Numbered from the stretch's first letter, positions 44,561 through 54,882 are shown. The stretch: DNA of 64,000 nt from Flammeovirgaceae bacterium (GCA_021298015.1 JAJTGY010000029.1:1-64000); one strand, 5' to 3'. The notes: generated from the letters alone by a model not told the origin. Numbers and translations: made by a program.

Positions 44561-45967
44561 ATGAAAGCTTTTTCCAAAGCATCGTCTATTCTTCGTCTTT
44601 TTAAAGAGGCCATCCTGGGCTCCGAACAGAATTTTACCGAGGGCAATATCAACCGTGCCATTTTCCTGCTTTCCGTTCCTATGATCCTGGAGATGTCCAT
44701 GGAGGCATTGTTTGCCGTAGTGGATGTGTTTTACGTAAGCCGGCTTAACGACAATGACGCACTGGCTGCCGTGACATTGACCGAATCCATGCTCACCTTA
44801 ATTTACTCCATTGCCATTGGATTAAGCATGGGGGTTACAGCCTTGGTAGCCCGCAGGGTGGGCGAGAAGGATATTCCCGCTGCCTCCGTTGCCGCAGTTC
44901 AGTCGCTTTACATCGGGGTGGGTATCTCCATCGTGATTTCCGTGGTTGGGTTGATTTTCGCGAAAGATCTCCTCGCGTTGATGGGCGCCAGCGCGTCCAT
45001 CATTCAGAATTGTGCGGGCTACACCCAGTGGATGCTGGGCGGGAACCTCACGATTATGCTCTTATTTCTGATCAACGCGATTTTTCGCGGGGCGGGCGAT
45101 GCCTCACTGGCGCTGCGTGCGCTCGTGATCTCCAATGGGCTGAACATCATGCTCGATCCCATTTTCATTTTCGGTTTTGGCCCGATTCCCGCCTTTGGCG
45201 TGGAAGGGGCAGCGATCGCCACCAACATCGGGCGCGGGCTTGGCGTATTGTACCAGATTTATCACCTCTGGAAAGGTAAGGGGCTAATCAAAGTCCATGT
45301 CGAGAACTTTATGCTCCAAACCAAGGTGATGGCCAACCTCATCCGGATTTCGGTGGGCGGTACGCTTCAATTCCTGATTGGGTCGGCAAGCTGGATTTTT
45401 CTGGTGCGGATTATCTCCACATTTGGCAGCGAAGCGCTGGCAGGATATTCCATTGCCATTCGCGTCATCATATTCACCATACTGCCTTCGTGGGGCATGG
45501 CCAATGCTTCAGCCACCCTGGTCGGCCAGAACCTGGGGGCAGGGCAACCCGAGCGGGCCGAACAATCGGTCTGGAAGACGGGCTTTTTTAATATGATCTT
45601 TCTGGTAGGCGTGATGATCATATTCCTCCTTTTCGCACGCTCCATACTGGAGTTCTTCACCCGGGATGAAAAAGTAATTGAGGTGGGAATCGAATGCCTG
45701 CGCGTGATTGCCTTGGGTTATGTGTTTTACGGCTATGGCATGGTGATCGCCCAGTCGTTTAACGGAGCCGGAGATACCCGAACCCCTACGCTGCTGAATT
45801 TTTTTGGCTTTTGGTGTTTTCAGATTCCGCTGGCCTATGCGCTGGCCATCACGTTTGAGTTTGGCCCCACGGGTGTTTATGCCGCGATTTCCATAGCCGA
45901 ATCCGCCATCGCCATAGCGGGTATCCTTATTTTCCGGCAGGGAAAGTGGAAGGGCGTTAAGATTTGA
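44561..45967 (+). CDS. MATE-family efflux transporter
   Basis: The 468-residue protein has about twelve membrane segments in two similar halves. FYVSRLNDNDALAAVTL, RGAGDASLALRAL, and in the second half QNLGAGQPERAEQ and NGAGDTRTPTLLNF are MATE signatures. It exports organic cations or drugs in exchange for sodium or protons. The co-occurring Na+-NQR suggests a sodium gradient is available, but the coupling ion cannot be read here. Confidence 0.88.
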   Translation: MKAFSKASSILRLFKEAILGSEQNFTEGNINRAIFLLSVPMILEMSMEALFAVVDVFYVSRLNDNDALAAVTLTESMLTLIYSIAIGLSMGVTALVARRVGEKDIPAASVAAVQSLYIGVGISIVISVVGLIFAKDLLALMGASASIIQNCAGYTQWMLGGNLTIMLLFLINAIFRGAGDASLALRALVISNGLNIMLDPIFIFGFGPIPAFGVEGAAIATNIGRGLGVLYQIYHLWKGKGLIKVHVENFMLQTKVMANLIRISVGGTLQFLIGSASWIFLVRIISTFGSEALAGYSIAIRVIIFTILPSWGMANASATLVGQNLGAGQPERAEQSVWKTGFFNMIFLVGVMIIFLLFARSILEFFTRDEKVIEVGIECLRVIALGYVFYGYGMVIAQSFNGAGDTRTPTLLNFFGFWCFQIPLAYALAITFEFGPTGVYAAISIAESAIAIAGILIFRQGKWKGVKI

Positions 45968-45979
45968 TTAAAGCAGTCA

Positions 45980-46023
45980 ATGGTTAATGGTCAATAGTCC
46001 ACGTTCTATCGACCGTTAACCAT
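45980..46023. repeat. Imperfect inverted repeat
   Basis: The 18-base arms 45980-45997 and 46006-46023 pair at 16 of 18 positions across an 8-base loop. The motif TGGTTAATGGTCAATAG looks like a REP-type intergenic repeat. It sits between the convergent MATE and coiled-coil genes and may act as a weak terminator. Confidence 0.6.
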
Positions 46024-46039
46024 TGTCTATCGACATCAA

Positions 46040-46312
46040 CTATTTCTGCTCTTTTTTACTAAATGCAGCTTTTATGGCATTCTCCAATTCGTTGGCCGCT
46101 CGTTTCAGACTATCCTCTACTTCTTTCCAGCGCTCTTTGTTTTCAGCCTCATTCTTGAATTTTTCGGCTGAGGTTTTGAGCTCCTCAAACTTGCTGCGCA
46201 AGTCGGCTTCGGCACGATTTCCAGCCACTTTGGCCTCCGCCATCAGTTGATCCATTTTTTTGCCGAATTCCTTGAAAAACTTTTCGGCTCGGCCCTCTTC
46301 ATTTGCTTCCAT
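46040..46312 (-). CDS. Small charged helical protein
   Basis: The 90-residue protein is almost entirely Lys/Glu/Ala, with heptad-like spacing throughout (FFKEFGKKMDQLMAEAKVAG), so it is probably one long coiled coil. No signal peptide or membrane segment is visible. I do not recognise a named family. It is divergent from the next gene, with a 45-base gap. Confidence 0.6.
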   Translation of the reverse strand: MEANEEGRAEKFFKEFGKKMDQLMAEAKVAGNRAEADLRSKFEELKTSAEKFKNEAENKERWKEVEDSLKRAANELENAIKAAFSKKEQK

Positions 46313-46357
46313 AACGGGTTATTTTTTTACAATTTACAAACCCTAATCCGAAAAAAC

Positions 46358-47044
46358 ATGAGCACACATGATCCGCTGGTTCACATCCAGCACCTGCTGG
46401 AGAGTAAATCAACAGCCAAGCAGATTACGTATAAGAACCTGCTGCTCGCGTTTGACCAACTCAAGAAAGAATCGAAGCGCATCGCAGACGAGCTTCAGAA
46501 GCGGGCACACCCCGGTGATGAGGATGTTACCGTTTATTTCAAGGAAATCAACGAGCATGAGTTCCATGTGAAGTTGGCCGGTGATCTGCTCGTGTTTGTC
46601 CTGCACACCAATGTGGTCACGCTTGACGGTAAGAATCCCGTTATGCAAGACCCCTACATTCTGCAGAATGAAGTCAATCGGTACTTTGGGCAGATCATGA
46701 TCTACAATTTTATGGCGGATAGCCTGAAGTTTAACCGGGTAAACGACCCCGGCTATTTGCTGGCGCGCGTGTTGTTAAATCACGAGAACCGTTTTCTGGT
46801 CGAGGGCGAAGGTCAGTTGGGTGTGGATTATGCGGGCATTTCCCCGGGGCCCGTGACTGACGCTGACCTGAACAACATCGTTAAACTGTCGCTGACCATT
46901 GCCATCGAAATTGATCTCATGGCTCCGCCCTTTCCGCAGGTCCGGTTTATCACCCTACACCAGAAAATGGAAAAAACCCAGGAGTTGGGAGGCGGACAGA
47001 AAATCGGATTTCGGATGAATTTTCAGGATAAGCTCACAGGATGA
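46358..47044 (+). CDS. Conserved-looking hypothetical protein (228 aa)
   Basis: The ATG at 46358 gives a soluble 228-residue protein with a helical N-terminus (about 1-50) and a mixed alpha/beta remainder (VTVYFKEINEHEFHVKLAG; VDYAGISPGPVTDADL). No catalytic motif or signal peptide is evident. The open frame extends back to 46247 but overlaps the divergent gene. I do not recognise it. Confidence 0.6.
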   Translation: MSTHDPLVHIQHLLESKSTAKQITYKNLLLAFDQLKKESKRIADELQKRAHPGDEDVTVYFKEINEHEFHVKLAGDLLVFVLHTNVVTLDGKNPVMQDPYILQNEVNRYFGQIMIYNFMADSLKFNRVNDPGYLLARVLLNHENRFLVEGEGQLGVDYAGISPGPVTDADLNNIVKLSLTIAIEIDLMAPPFPQVRFITLHQKMEKTQELGGGQKIGFRMNFQDKLTG

Positions 47045-47085
47045 GCGTGGGTCGGGCGGGGTTTGCGATCCAAATGCGCGCGTTG

Positions 47086-47093
47086 TACTTTTG
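47086..47093 (+). promoter_or_regulatory. Promoter -7 element abutting a start codon
   Basis: TACTTTTG is a full match to TAnnTTTG and ends 3 bases before the ATG at 47097, so a transcript would begin at or near the start codon. Confidence 0.5.
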
Positions 47094-47096
47094 GCC

Positions 47097-47246
47097 ATGA
47101 CCCTGAAATTTTGCCGGTTGAGTATTATTCTGGCGCTAGCCGTTCTGCTGGCAGCTTGCCAATCAACTCACCACAGCGGCACCCGCAAACAGAAGAAAAA
47201 CTACAAGCCGGGTAAGCCCATTCCCTGCCCGATTAAGGACTGCTAA
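47097..47246 (+). CDS. Small lipoprotein (49 aa)
   Basis: The 49 codons encode a clear lipoprotein signal, with hydrophobic residues 8-20 and lipobox LLAAC (Cys21). A short basic, His- and Lys-rich tail with two further cysteines (PIPCPIKDC) follows. It lies 2 bp before cmk. I cannot assign a function. The signal peptide and the promoter core just upstream support it as real. Confidence 0.65.
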   Translation: MTLKFCRLSIILALAVLLAACQSTHHSGTRKQKKNYKPGKPIPCPIKDC

Positions 47247-47248
47247 CC

Positions 47249-47947
47249 ATGCTGAAGAAGATTGTCATCGCCATCGATGGGTATTCTGCGTGCGGCAAGA
47301 GCACAACGGCACGTGAGGTCGCTCGTGTACTGGGCTATCGGTACATTGATAGTGGTGCTATGTACCGGGCTGTTACCCTGTACTTCCTCGAGCACCACGT
47401 GGCGGTTACCAATCCCAAGGAAGTTGACCGGGCATTGCAGCAAATTCGGGTTTCGTTTGCGGTTAGTCGCAAAGGGAATTCAGAAATTTTTCTAAACGGT
47501 TTGAGTGTGGAGCAGGAGATCCGGCAGATGCGGGTGTCGGCTGCCGTTAGCCAGGTAAGTACGCTAAAATCTGTACGCCTTGCCATGGTCGATCAACAGC
47601 GCAAAATGGGGAAGCAAAAAGGTATTGTGATGGATGGCCGTGACATCGGCACGGTGGTGTTCCCGCAGGCCGAACTCAAACTTTTTCTGACAGCCGAATT
47701 GTTGACCCGCGCTTTTCGAAGGCAGCGGGAGTTGTTGGAACGAGATGAAATGGTGGATCTGGATCAGGTAATTGAAAACCTGGTGGAACGCGACCGTATT
47801 GACAGCAGCCGGGCTGAAAGCCCGTTGAAAAAAGCACCGGATGCATACGAGATAGACACCACGCACGTCACCATTGATGAGCAGGTGGATGAGGTGGTGA
47901 GGTTATCACTTTCAGCCATGATGGCCGGCCCCCCGGCTGCCCCATAA
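47249..47947 (+). CDS. cmk: Cytidylate kinase
   Basis: The 232-residue protein has the P-loop GYSACGKS at 11-18, YIDSGAMYRAVT, and MDGRDIGTVVFP, followed by RAFRRQREL in the lid region. It phosphorylates CMP and dCMP. It follows the small lipoprotein gene at 2 bp. Confidence 0.94.
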   Translation: MLKKIVIAIDGYSACGKSTTAREVARVLGYRYIDSGAMYRAVTLYFLEHHVAVTNPKEVDRALQQIRVSFAVSRKGNSEIFLNGLSVEQEIRQMRVSAAVSQVSTLKSVRLAMVDQQRKMGKQKGIVMDGRDIGTVVFPQAELKLFLTAELLTRAFRRQRELLERDEMVDLDQVIENLVERDRIDSSRAESPLKKAPDAYEIDTTHVTIDEQVDEVVRLSLSAMMAGPPAAP

Positions 47948-47998
47948 ATGCAGTTTAAAAAGGCGTTAAACAAGGTTTTTTCTTTGATTATCGGCCCT

Positions 47999-48027
47999 TT
48001 GCCGGACAGATAATATTGCTAATTTTG
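47999..48027 (+). promoter_or_regulatory. Promoter of the nqr operon
   Basis: TTG at 47999-48001, an 18-base spacer and TAATTTTG at 48020-48027 fit the consensus. The leader to the nqrA ATG at 48062 is about 30 bases. Confidence 0.65.
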
Positions 48028-48061
48028 CCACCGGCCAAAATCCACTGTGGCACGCATAGAC

Positions 48062-49429
48062 ATGGGCAAAAACATTCGACTCTCAAAAGGTTTTGACATC
48101 AATTTAGCCGGTAAAGCCGCCCCCAAAATTGCAGACGTTGAACTGGCCGAAACCTTTGTAGTAAAACCAACCGACTTCCACGGGCTGTATATGCCTAAAC
48201 CGGTAGTTACGGAAGGTGACACCGTTAAAGCCGGTACTCCACTCTTTCACGCCAAAAACCACGAAGACATCCAGTTTACATCGCCCGTTAGTGGCGAAGT
48301 GGTAGAGGTAAAACGCGGAGAGAAGCGTAAACTGCTGGAGATAAAGATATTAGCCGACCGTCAGGTTGAGCATGTCAACTTCAAGAAATACTCGCTGTCA
48401 GAAATGGCATCGCTGCCCGTTGCCGAAATCAAAGAACAGATGCTGAAGTCTGGCGTGTGGGCCAACCTGGTGCATCGCCCGTTTGGCATTGTGGCTGAAC
48501 CCACGGTTGTTCCCAAATCCATTCACATCTCCGGCTTTGATACCGCGCCCCTGGCCCCTGACTACAGCTTCTTGTTTAGAGCGCAGGATCAGTTTTTCCA
48601 GGCTGGCGTTGATGTGCTGAAGAAACTCACCAGCGGAGCCGTTCACGTGAACATCCACACCCAAAGCGACCTGAGCACCGTGTTTTCGCAGGTGAAAGGT
48701 GCTGAGGTAAATAAATTCACCGGTAAACATCCGGCCGGTTGCGTTGGTGTACAAATTCACCATGTAGACCCCATCAACAAAGGCGATGTGGTTTGGACGA
48801 TCAGTCCGCTTGGGGTTATTCAAGTCGGTAAATTATTTCTCCAGGGTATCTACGATGCTTCGCGCCTGGTGGCGGTTACGGGCTCGGAAGTTAAAAACCC
48901 ACAGTACTACCGTACGTACACCGGTGCTTCGGTAAAAAAGTTTTTGAGCAACAATTTGAAACAGGAAAACGTCCGGGTTATTTCCGGTAATGTGCTCACG
49001 GGCGCATCAATTGGTAAAGATGGCCATCTTGGCTTTTTCGACAATCAATTGACAGTTATACCGGAAGGTGACTATCACGAGTTTCTCGGTTGGATTACGC
49101 CTTCCAACAAAAGCAAATTGAGTTTCCACCGGGCATTTGGTCTGCTGTCATTCCTCACACCATCGAAGGAGTATGTGCTGGATAGCAATACCCATGGTGA
49201 AGAGCGCGCCTTTGTGCAAACCGGTGTTTTCGAGCAGGTGCTGCCGATGGATGTTTTGCCTACCCAGCTGCTGAAGTCAATCCTCGCGGAGGATATTGAT
49301 GAGATGGAAGCGCTGGGAATCTACGAGGTGATCGAAGAAGATTTGGCACTCTGTGAATTTGTGGATGTGTCGAAGCATAATGTGCAGGAAATACTGCGCG
49401 ATGGAATTGAATTAGTTCGTAACAGTTAA
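48062..49429 (+). CDS. nqrA: Na+-translocating NADH:quinone reductase subunit A
   Basis: I chose the ATG at 48062 (MGKNIRLSKGFDINLAGKA), which matches the family start; a GTG 15 bases upstream is also open. The protein has 455 residues with the IGDVELAET-like start, KPTDFHGLYMPKP and RPFGIVAEPTV. NqrA is the peripheral subunit that contributes to the quinone site. It begins a five-gene operon with 9 bp to nqrB. Confidence 0.95.
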   Translation: MGKNIRLSKGFDINLAGKAAPKIADVELAETFVVKPTDFHGLYMPKPVVTEGDTVKAGTPLFHAKNHEDIQFTSPVSGEVVEVKRGEKRKLLEIKILADRQVEHVNFKKYSLSEMASLPVAEIKEQMLKSGVWANLVHRPFGIVAEPTVVPKSIHISGFDTAPLAPDYSFLFRAQDQFFQAGVDVLKKLTSGAVHVNIHTQSDLSTVFSQVKGAEVNKFTGKHPAGCVGVQIHHVDPINKGDVVWTISPLGVIQVGKLFLQGIYDASRLVAVTGSEVKNPQYYRTYTGASVKKFLSNNLKQENVRVISGNVLTGASIGKDGHLGFFDNQLTVIPEGDYHEFLGWITPSNKSKLSFHRAFGLLSFLTPSKEYVLDSNTHGEERAFVQTGVFEQVLPMDVLPTQLLKSILAEDIDEMEALGIYEVIEEDLALCEFVDVSKHNVQEILRDGIELVRNS

Positions 49430-49438
49430 GGTACAGTA

Positions 49439-50641
49439 ATGAAGTTTTTGCGAAAAACGCTGGACGGAGTCAAACCGAATTTTGAGAAAGGCGGGAAGTG
49501 GGAAAAAATGTACTTCGCCTTCGAAGCGATTGAGACTTTTTTATTCGCCCCCAACACCACTACGGCTGCTAAAGGCGTGCAGGTACGCGATGCCGTTGAT
49601 TTAAAACGTTTGATGATGACCGTCATCATCGCCATGGTGCCTTGCCTGTTGTTTGGCATGTGGAATATCGGTCATCAGCATTTTTTGGCTATTGGTCAGA
49701 CCGGCACGCTGGGTGAGAAATTCTGGATTGGTATTGTTCAAACCTTGCCCATCATCGTAGTCAGCTACGGAGTTGGTCTCGGAATCGAATTTGTATTTGC
49801 CACCATACGCAGACACCCGGTCAACGAAGGATTCCTCGTTACCGGTATGCTCATTCCGTTGGTGATGCCTCCGGATGTGCCGCTGTGGCAGGTGGCGGTA
49901 GCAACCGCCTTTGCCGTGGTTATCGGTAAAGAGGCGTTTGGCGGCACGGGTATGAACGTGGTGAACATTGCCCTCACCGCCCGCGCTTTCCTCTACTTCG
50001 CTTACCCCACGGATATATCGGGTGAAGTATGGACTTACCTCGGAGAGGGCGCAACAGCCGTGGCCGGGTATTCCGGGGCCACTCCGCTGGCAGTTGCTGC
50101 AGCGGCAGCCAAAGGCACACAGGTGGTAAACGAGTTTAACAGCTTTGGCTCAACCTGGGCCCCGGGCATCTATAGTTTTCAGTCATTGTTTCTGGGTACT
50201 CAACCGGGCTCCATTGGCGAAACCTCAACCCTGATGTGCCTGATTGGCGCGTTGATCTTGATTGTAACGGGCACCGGGAGCTGGAAAATTATTGTGGGTG
50301 TTTTTGGCGGGGCCTATGGAATGGGCCTGTTGTTAAACATTCTGGCTGGCAACAATGCTTTTATGGCGATGCCGGCTTATTATCATCTGGTCATTGGCGG
50401 GCTTGCGTTTGGCGCGGTGTTTATGGCTACTGACCCGGTAACGGCCGCTCAAACAGAAACCGGAAAGTGGTTCTACGGTATCCTGATCGGCATGTTTACC
50501 GTGCTGATCCGGGTGTTCAATCCGGCATACCCGGAGGGCATCATGCTGGCGATTTTGTTGATGAACGTATTCGCCCCGCTGATCGATTACTTTGTAGTAA
50601 GTGCAAACAAAAACAGGAGATTGAAACGTGCGACAGTCTAA
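49439..50641 (+). CDS. nqrB: Na+-NQR subunit B
   Basis: The 400-residue membrane protein has about ten helices. The covalent FMN site is Thr215 in SGAT (GYSGATPLA). FAPNTTTAAKGVQVRDAVDLKR precedes the first helix and matches the family. It carries FMN and takes part in sodium translocation. Its end overlaps nqrC by 14 bp. Confidence 0.95.
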   Translation: MKFLRKTLDGVKPNFEKGGKWEKMYFAFEAIETFLFAPNTTTAAKGVQVRDAVDLKRLMMTVIIAMVPCLLFGMWNIGHQHFLAIGQTGTLGEKFWIGIVQTLPIIVVSYGVGLGIEFVFATIRRHPVNEGFLVTGMLIPLVMPPDVPLWQVAVATAFAVVIGKEAFGGTGMNVVNIALTARAFLYFAYPTDISGEVWTYLGEGATAVAGYSGATPLAVAAAAAKGTQVVNEFNSFGSTWAPGIYSFQSLFLGTQPGSIGETSTLMCLIGALILIVTGTGSWKIIVGVFGGAYGMGLLLNILAGNNAFMAMPAYYHLVIGGLAFGAVFMATDPVTAAQTETGKWFYGILIGMFTVLIRVFNPAYPEGIMLAILLMNVFAPLIDYFVVSANKNRRLKRATV

Positions 50642-51362
50642 TTTGTACATCATTGTTTATGCAGCCATCCTCACCGCAGTGTGTGGTGGTTTGCTGGCGT
50701 TTGCGTCCATTAGCTTGAAAGACAAACAAGAGGCGAATGTGGCGCTGGAACAGAAGTCGAACATTTTGGCTACGGTGATCGAGGTGCCCGAGGGCACTAA
50801 GGTGGAGGCGTTATACGCGAAGCGAATCCGGGGTTTTGTTATTGACTTTAAGGGCGATGTAGTTCCTAATCTTGATCCTGCGAAAGTGGTGGCTGCCCTT
50901 GAGTATAAAAAGCAACCGGATCAACGCCTGTTGCCCGTGTATGAATTCATTAGCGATACTGACCCGAACAAAGTGGAGGCCGTTGTGTTGCCGGTTTTCG
51001 GTTTTGGTCTATGGAATAACATATGGGGTTTTGTAGCCCTCGACTCGGACTTTAATACCGTGCGTGGGGTTAAGTTTGCCCATACTGGCGAAACTCCTGG
51101 TTTGGGTGCCCGGATCGAATCGGCCGAAATTCAGGATCGGTACAAAGGCAAGAAGATTTTTGACCCGAATGATGTTTTGGTCTCTATCATCATGATGAAG
51201 GGTGAAGGAACCAATTACTCCGGAGAGCACCACAAAGTGGATGGCATGTCGGGCGCAACCCTTACGGCCAAGGGAGTTAATAATATGTTGCAAGATTATT
51301 TCTCTTGCTACAAAACCTATTTGGAGAAGAACAGGAAAAACTTAGCCCAGGTAAATTTATGA
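50628..51362 (+). CDS. nqrC: Na+-NQR subunit C
   Basis: The 244-residue protein starts with GTG inside the end of nqrB. One membrane anchor (about 6-27) is followed by a periplasmic FMN-binding domain with [26 protein letters not shown]-like [16 protein letters not shown], and the covalent FMN residue Thr211 in SGAT. The end overlaps nqrD by 4 bp. Confidence 0.95.
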   Translation: MRQSNLYIIVYAAILTAVCGGLLAFASISLKDKQEANVALEQKSNILATVIEVPEGTKVEALYAKRIRGFVIDFKGDVVPNLDPAKVVAALEYKKQPDQRLLPVYEFISDTDPNKVEAVVLPVFGFGLWNNIWGFVALDSDFNTVRGVKFAHTGETPGLGARIESAEIQDRYKGKKIFDPNDVLVSIIMMKGEGTNYSGEHHKVDGMSGATLTAKGVNNMLQDYFSCYKTYLEKNRKNLAQVNL

Positions 51363-52021
51363 GCACCGCAGTAGCAGAAGTTGTTGAGAAGAAGTCGGAA
51401 CCGCTCTTTTCGAAAAAGAACCGGAAATTAGTGTCTAACCCGTTAGACATTGATAACCCGATCACGGTTCAGGTGCTCGGTATTTGTTCGGCTTTAGCCG
51501 TTACGACTCAAATGAAACCAGCACTGGTAATGGCTATTGCGCTTACGGTGGTTACCGCGAGTTCCAATGTTATTATTTCGATCATGCGCAATACGATTCC
51601 ATCCCGGATTCGGATCATTGTTCAGCTGGCCGTGGTGTCGCTTTGGGTGATTTTGGTCGATCAGTTGCTGAAGGCTTATGTATACGATGTTTGGAAGCAG
51701 CTTTCTGTTTTTGTTGGACTGATCATAACCAACTGCATTGTGATGGGCCGCCTGGAGGCATTCGCTATGGGCAACAAACCTTTCCCGTCTCTGCTGGACG
51801 GTTTGGGCAATGGATTTGGATACGGCATAATCCTGCTGATCGTAGCGTTCTTCCGCGAGTTGTTCGGAGGCGGTGCTATTTTCGGATTCAAAGTTTTTGA
51901 AGCCATCGGGTTCCACTATAAGGGCAATGGCCTCATGTTGTTGCCGGCCGGGGCCTGCATCATTGTTGGCGTTATTATTTGGGTGCAACGCACCTTGAAC
52001 GGTTATCGGGAAACCCACTAA
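51359..52021 (+). CDS. nqrD: Na+-NQR subunit D
   Basis: The ATG at 51359 (overlapping the nqrC stop as ATGA) gives 220 residues with six helices. [19 protein letters not shown], and [12 protein letters not shown] near the end of the fifth helix, match NqrD. The first 25 residues are a charged extension. NqrD and NqrE form the pseudo-symmetric membrane core that carries an iron centre. Confidence 0.95.
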   Translation: MSTAVAEVVEKKSEPLFSKKNRKLVSNPLDIDNPITVQVLGICSALAVTTQMKPALVMAIALTVVTASSNVIISIMRNTIPSRIRIIVQLAVVSLWVILVDQLLKAYVYDVWKQLSVFVGLIITNCIVMGRLEAFAMGNKPFPSLLDGLGNGFGYGIILLIVAFFRELFGGGAIFGFKVFEAIGFHYKGNGLMLLPAGACIIVGVIIWVQRTLNGYRETH

Positions 52022-52033
52022 TTGAAGTTAGCT

Positions 52034-52648
52034 ATGGAGAGTCTTATCAGCATTGGTGTTCGGTCGATTTTTATCGACAACATGATTTTCGCCTACTTTC
52101 TTGGCATGTGTTCATACTTGGCTATTTCGAAGAAAGTAAAGACGGCATTTGGTCTGGGTGTAGCCGTGATCTTTGTGCTGGGTGTAACCATCCCGATCAA
52201 TTGGCTTATTCAAAATTATGTCCTTAAGGAAGGTGCCATGGCCTGGCTGGGGGCCGACTTCAGTTCGGTTGATCTCAATTTCCTTCAGTTTATTGTGTTT
52301 ATTTCGGTTATTGCGGCTGTGGTGCAGCTTACGGAAATGGCTATTGAAAAGTTTTCACCTGCCTTATATGGTACACTGGGTATCTTCTTGCCGTTGATTG
52401 CGGTGAATTGTTCAATTCTCGGTGGTGCTTTGTTTATGGTGGGTCGCCCCTATAACCTGGCCGAGGCTACCATGTATGGTTTTGGGTCGGGCATTGGCTG
52501 GATGTTGGCGATCGTAGCCTTGGCCGGTGTGCGGGAAAAAATGAAGTACTCTAACGTGCCCGCCCCACTACGCGGCTTAGGCATCACGTTTATTCTCGTG
52601 GGCCTCATGTCACTCGGCTTCCTGAGTTTCATGGGCTTCGCGTTGTAA
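52034..52648 (+). CDS. nqrE: Na+-NQR subunit E
   Basis: The ATG at 52034 gives 204 residues starting [17 protein letters not shown]; a TTG at 52022 adds four. Six helices carry [13 protein letters not shown] and [17 protein letters not shown], the family signatures. It is the last nqr gene here: a terminator and a DUF502 gene follow where nqrF would be expected. Confidence 0.95.
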   Translation: MESLISIGVRSIFIDNMIFAYFLGMCSYLAISKKVKTAFGLGVAVIFVLGVTIPINWLIQNYVLKEGAMAWLGADFSSVDLNFLQFIVFISVIAAVVQLTEMAIEKFSPALYGTLGIFLPLIAVNCSILGGALFMVGRPYNLAEATMYGFGSGIGWMLAIVALAGVREKMKYSNVPAPLRGLGITFILVGLMSLGFLSFMGFAL

Positions 52649-52667
52649 GCGACATAAAAAGATAATC

Positions 52668-52705
52668 AAAAGGCTTCTGCACTTGACGGAAGCCTTTTTA
52701 GTTTT
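52668..52705 (+). terminator. Terminator after nqrE
   Basis: AAAAGGCTTC at 52668-52677 pairs with GAAGCCTTTT at 52689-52698, followed by T-rich sequence. TAGTTTTG at 52699-52706, a -7-like match, overlaps its tail and may serve the next gene. Confidence 0.85.
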
Positions 52706-52720
52706 GTATCAAACAATAGT

Positions 52721-53290
52721 ATGAAGGCGATTGCCACCCAAATTGCACGCTATTTTTTTAACGGTACGCTGTTTATTGTACCACTGGTAGCCACCGTCTA
52801 TTTTATCGTGGCTGCGTTTCAGTGGCTGGATACACGTATCGAGCTGCCCTACCCGGGTGTTGGCTTTGCTATCATTTTTACCGCGATTACCCTGTTTGGC
52901 TATCTCACGTCTAACTTTGCCTTTCGCACATTCTCCACCTGGTTCGATCAACTGATCAACAAAATTCCGTTGGTTAAGCTGGTCTATTCGTCTATCAAAG
53001 ATCTGATGGCGGCATTTGTGGGGGAAAAAAAGAAGTTTGATAAACCGGTGCTCGTCACCATCAACAAAGAAAATACGCTTCACCGCATCGGGTTTGTAAC
53101 ACAGTCCGACCTCAGTGAGTTAGGCTTACACGACATGGTGGTGGTGTACTTTCCGCAGTCGTATGCAGTGGCGGGCGATCATTTCCTCGTTTCGAAAGAC
53201 AATGTGAAGCCGTTGAATATCTCAGGGCCCGTGGCCATGAAGTTCATTGTGTCCGGAGGTGTTTCGGGATTTAAGGAGGCCGTCAGCTGA
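52721..53290 (+). CDS. DUF502 family membrane protein
   Basis: The 189-residue protein has two N-terminal helices (about 12-35 and 46-68) and a soluble C-terminal domain. [28 protein letters not shown] and [14 protein letters not shown] are DUF502 hallmarks. The function is unknown. It sits between nqrE and mnmA and overlaps the convergent mnmA by 8 bp. Confidence 0.85.
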   Translation: MKAIATQIARYFFNGTLFIVPLVATVYFIVAAFQWLDTRIELPYPGVGFAIIFTAITLFGYLTSNFAFRTFSTWFDQLINKIPLVKLVYSSIKDLMAAFVGEKKKFDKPVLVTINKENTLHRIGFVTQSDLSELGLHDMVVVYFPQSYAVAGDHFLVSKDNVKPLNISGPVAMKFIVSGGVSGFKEAVS

Positions 53291-54458
53291 TCACGCCAGA
53301 GCCGATCAGTTCTTCGCCTTCATACCAGGCGGCAAACTGGCCCGGAGTGACTCCCCTCTGCGGCCGCTCAAATACCACATAAAGTCCTTCACTGCGCATG
53401 TGCAATGTGCAGGCCTCCAGCGGTTGGCGGTATCGAATGCGGGCCTGGTATTTTTTCGACTCACCAACGGCCAGCCCGAAATCCGGACGCACCCAATGCA
53501 CCTCGGGTGCCGGAATAAAAAGTCCTTTCCGGTACAGGCCGGGGTGGTCTTCGCCCATGCCGGTGTAAATCACATTTCGCTTCGTGTCAGTCCCAATGAC
53601 AAACAACGGCTTTTCGAAACCTCCGAGGTTGAGCCCCCTGCGTTGGCCAATCGTGTAGAAATGAGCGCCCGAATGCTCGCCCACTACTTTGCCAGCCTCG
53701 GGCGACAGCGAATAGGGTTGGGTGAGGCGCACCAGCTCATCCCCGGCATACCCGTTTTGGAATGCCGGAGCAGACGCGGGCACTTCAATCACTTCTCCTT
53801 TTTTGGGTTCCAGCCGTTGCTGCAGAAATTCAGGCAGGTGAACCTTGCCGATGAAACAAAGCCCTTGCGAATCTTTCTTCTCGGCTGTGGCCAGTCCGGC
53901 TTTTTTGGCGATGGCACGCACCTCGGGCTTCAGCAATTCACCAACAGGGAAAAGTGCCTTGGCAAGTTGAGCCTGGGTAAGCTGGCACAAGAAATAACTT
54001 TGGTCTTTGTTCGGATCTTTTCCAGCCAGCAGCCGGTAAACGGGTTTCCCGTCTACGATGATTTCTGCCCGCCTGGCGTAATGCCCGGTCGCTACGTAGT
54101 CTGCCCCCAGCTTGAGTGCGGTATGTAGAAATATGTCAAATTTGATTTCACGGTTACACAGCACATCCGGGTTGGGTGTGCGGCCGGCCTGGTATTCGGC
54201 AAACATGTAATTGACAATTCGCTCTTTATACTCGGCACTGAGATCAATCGCCTGAAAGGGTATGCCCAGGTGCTGTGCCACAATCATCGCATCGTTGCTG
54301 TCGTCCAGCCAGGGGCATTCGTTGCTGATGGTCACGCTGTCATCGTGCCAGTTTTTCATGAACATGCCAATAACCTCGTAGCCCTGGTCTTTCAGCAGGT
54401 AAGCGGCCACACTGGAATCCACACCGCCCGATAATCCGACTACGACACGTTTTTTCAT
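53283..54458 (-). CDS. mnmA: tRNA-specific 2-thiouridylase MnmA
   Basis: The ATG at 54458 gives 391 residues starting [16 protein letters not shown], with the PP-loop at 10-16. The catalytic cysteines are Cys101 ([12 protein letters not shown]) and Cys201 (GLCFIG). It thiolates the wobble uridine of Lys, Glu and Gln tRNAs. A nine-codon upstream extension is unlikely. Confidence 0.95.
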   Translation of the reverse strand: MKKRVVVGLSGGVDSSVAAYLLKDQGYEVIGMFMKNWHDDSVTISNECPWLDDSNDAMIVAQHLGIPFQAIDLSAEYKERIVNYMFAEYQAGRTPNPDVLCNREIKFDIFLHTALKLGADYVATGHYARRAEIIVDGKPVYRLLAGKDPNKDQSYFLCQLTQAQLAKALFPVGELLKPEVRAIAKKAGLATAEKKDSQGLCFIGKVHLPEFLQQRLEPKKGEVIEVPASAPAFQNGYAGDELVRLTQPYSLSPEAGKVVGEHSGAHFYTIGQRRGLNLGGFEKPLFVIGTDTKRNVIYTGMGEDHPGLYRKGLFIPAPEVHWVRPDFGLAVGESKKYQARIRYRQPLEACTLHMRSEGLYVVFERPQRGVTPGQFAAWYEGEELIGSGVIS

Positions 54459-54492
54459 CGTCCTCTTAAAAGGAGTCCCGTTCAAAAAAAGT

Positions 54493-54882
54493 TCACTCCA
54501 CGAGCTCCAGATTCTTAATTCTTGAAAAATCTTTTCTATTGAGTGTTAAAACCGGCATTTCCCTGGCCAGGGCCGCAGCAGCAATGAATAGATCACGGAA
54601 TTCAATCAGTCTGTTGAGCTTTTTCAATTGATGATAGATACGGGCAGCTTGCTCAGCTACATCGTGATCAAATGGAAGCACCGGAATGTCCTCGATTAGT
54701 CTTCTAACCTCGTTCCATTTTTCGTGGTTACGTCCCCCCATCAATAACTCATACAGTGTAATTGCCGAAATAAAAATCTGAAAATGATCAGGCAACCTTT
54801 GCAAAGTTGTTTTGGTTTTATCCTTTGCGCGAAGATATTCGATGAGTACGCTGGTATCGACTACCACTGAACGGGTTTCCAT
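54493..54882 (-). CDS. PIN-domain toxin, VapC-like
   Basis: The 129-residue protein has PIN acidic residues in order: Asp9 ([12 protein letters not shown]), Glu45 (LYELLMGG) and Asp97 ([11 protein letters not shown]), with [11 protein letters not shown] near the end. VapC toxins are metal-dependent RNases that cleave tRNA or rRNA. Its start overlaps the end of the preceding antitoxin gene by 22 bp, the usual module layout. Confidence 0.85.
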   Translation of the reverse strand: METRSVVVDTSVLIEYLRAKDKTKTTLQRLPDHFQIFISAITLYELLMGGRNHEKWNEVRRLIEDIPVLPFDHDVAEQAARIYHQLKKLNRLIEFRDLFIAAAALAREMPVLTLNRKDFSRIKNLELVE

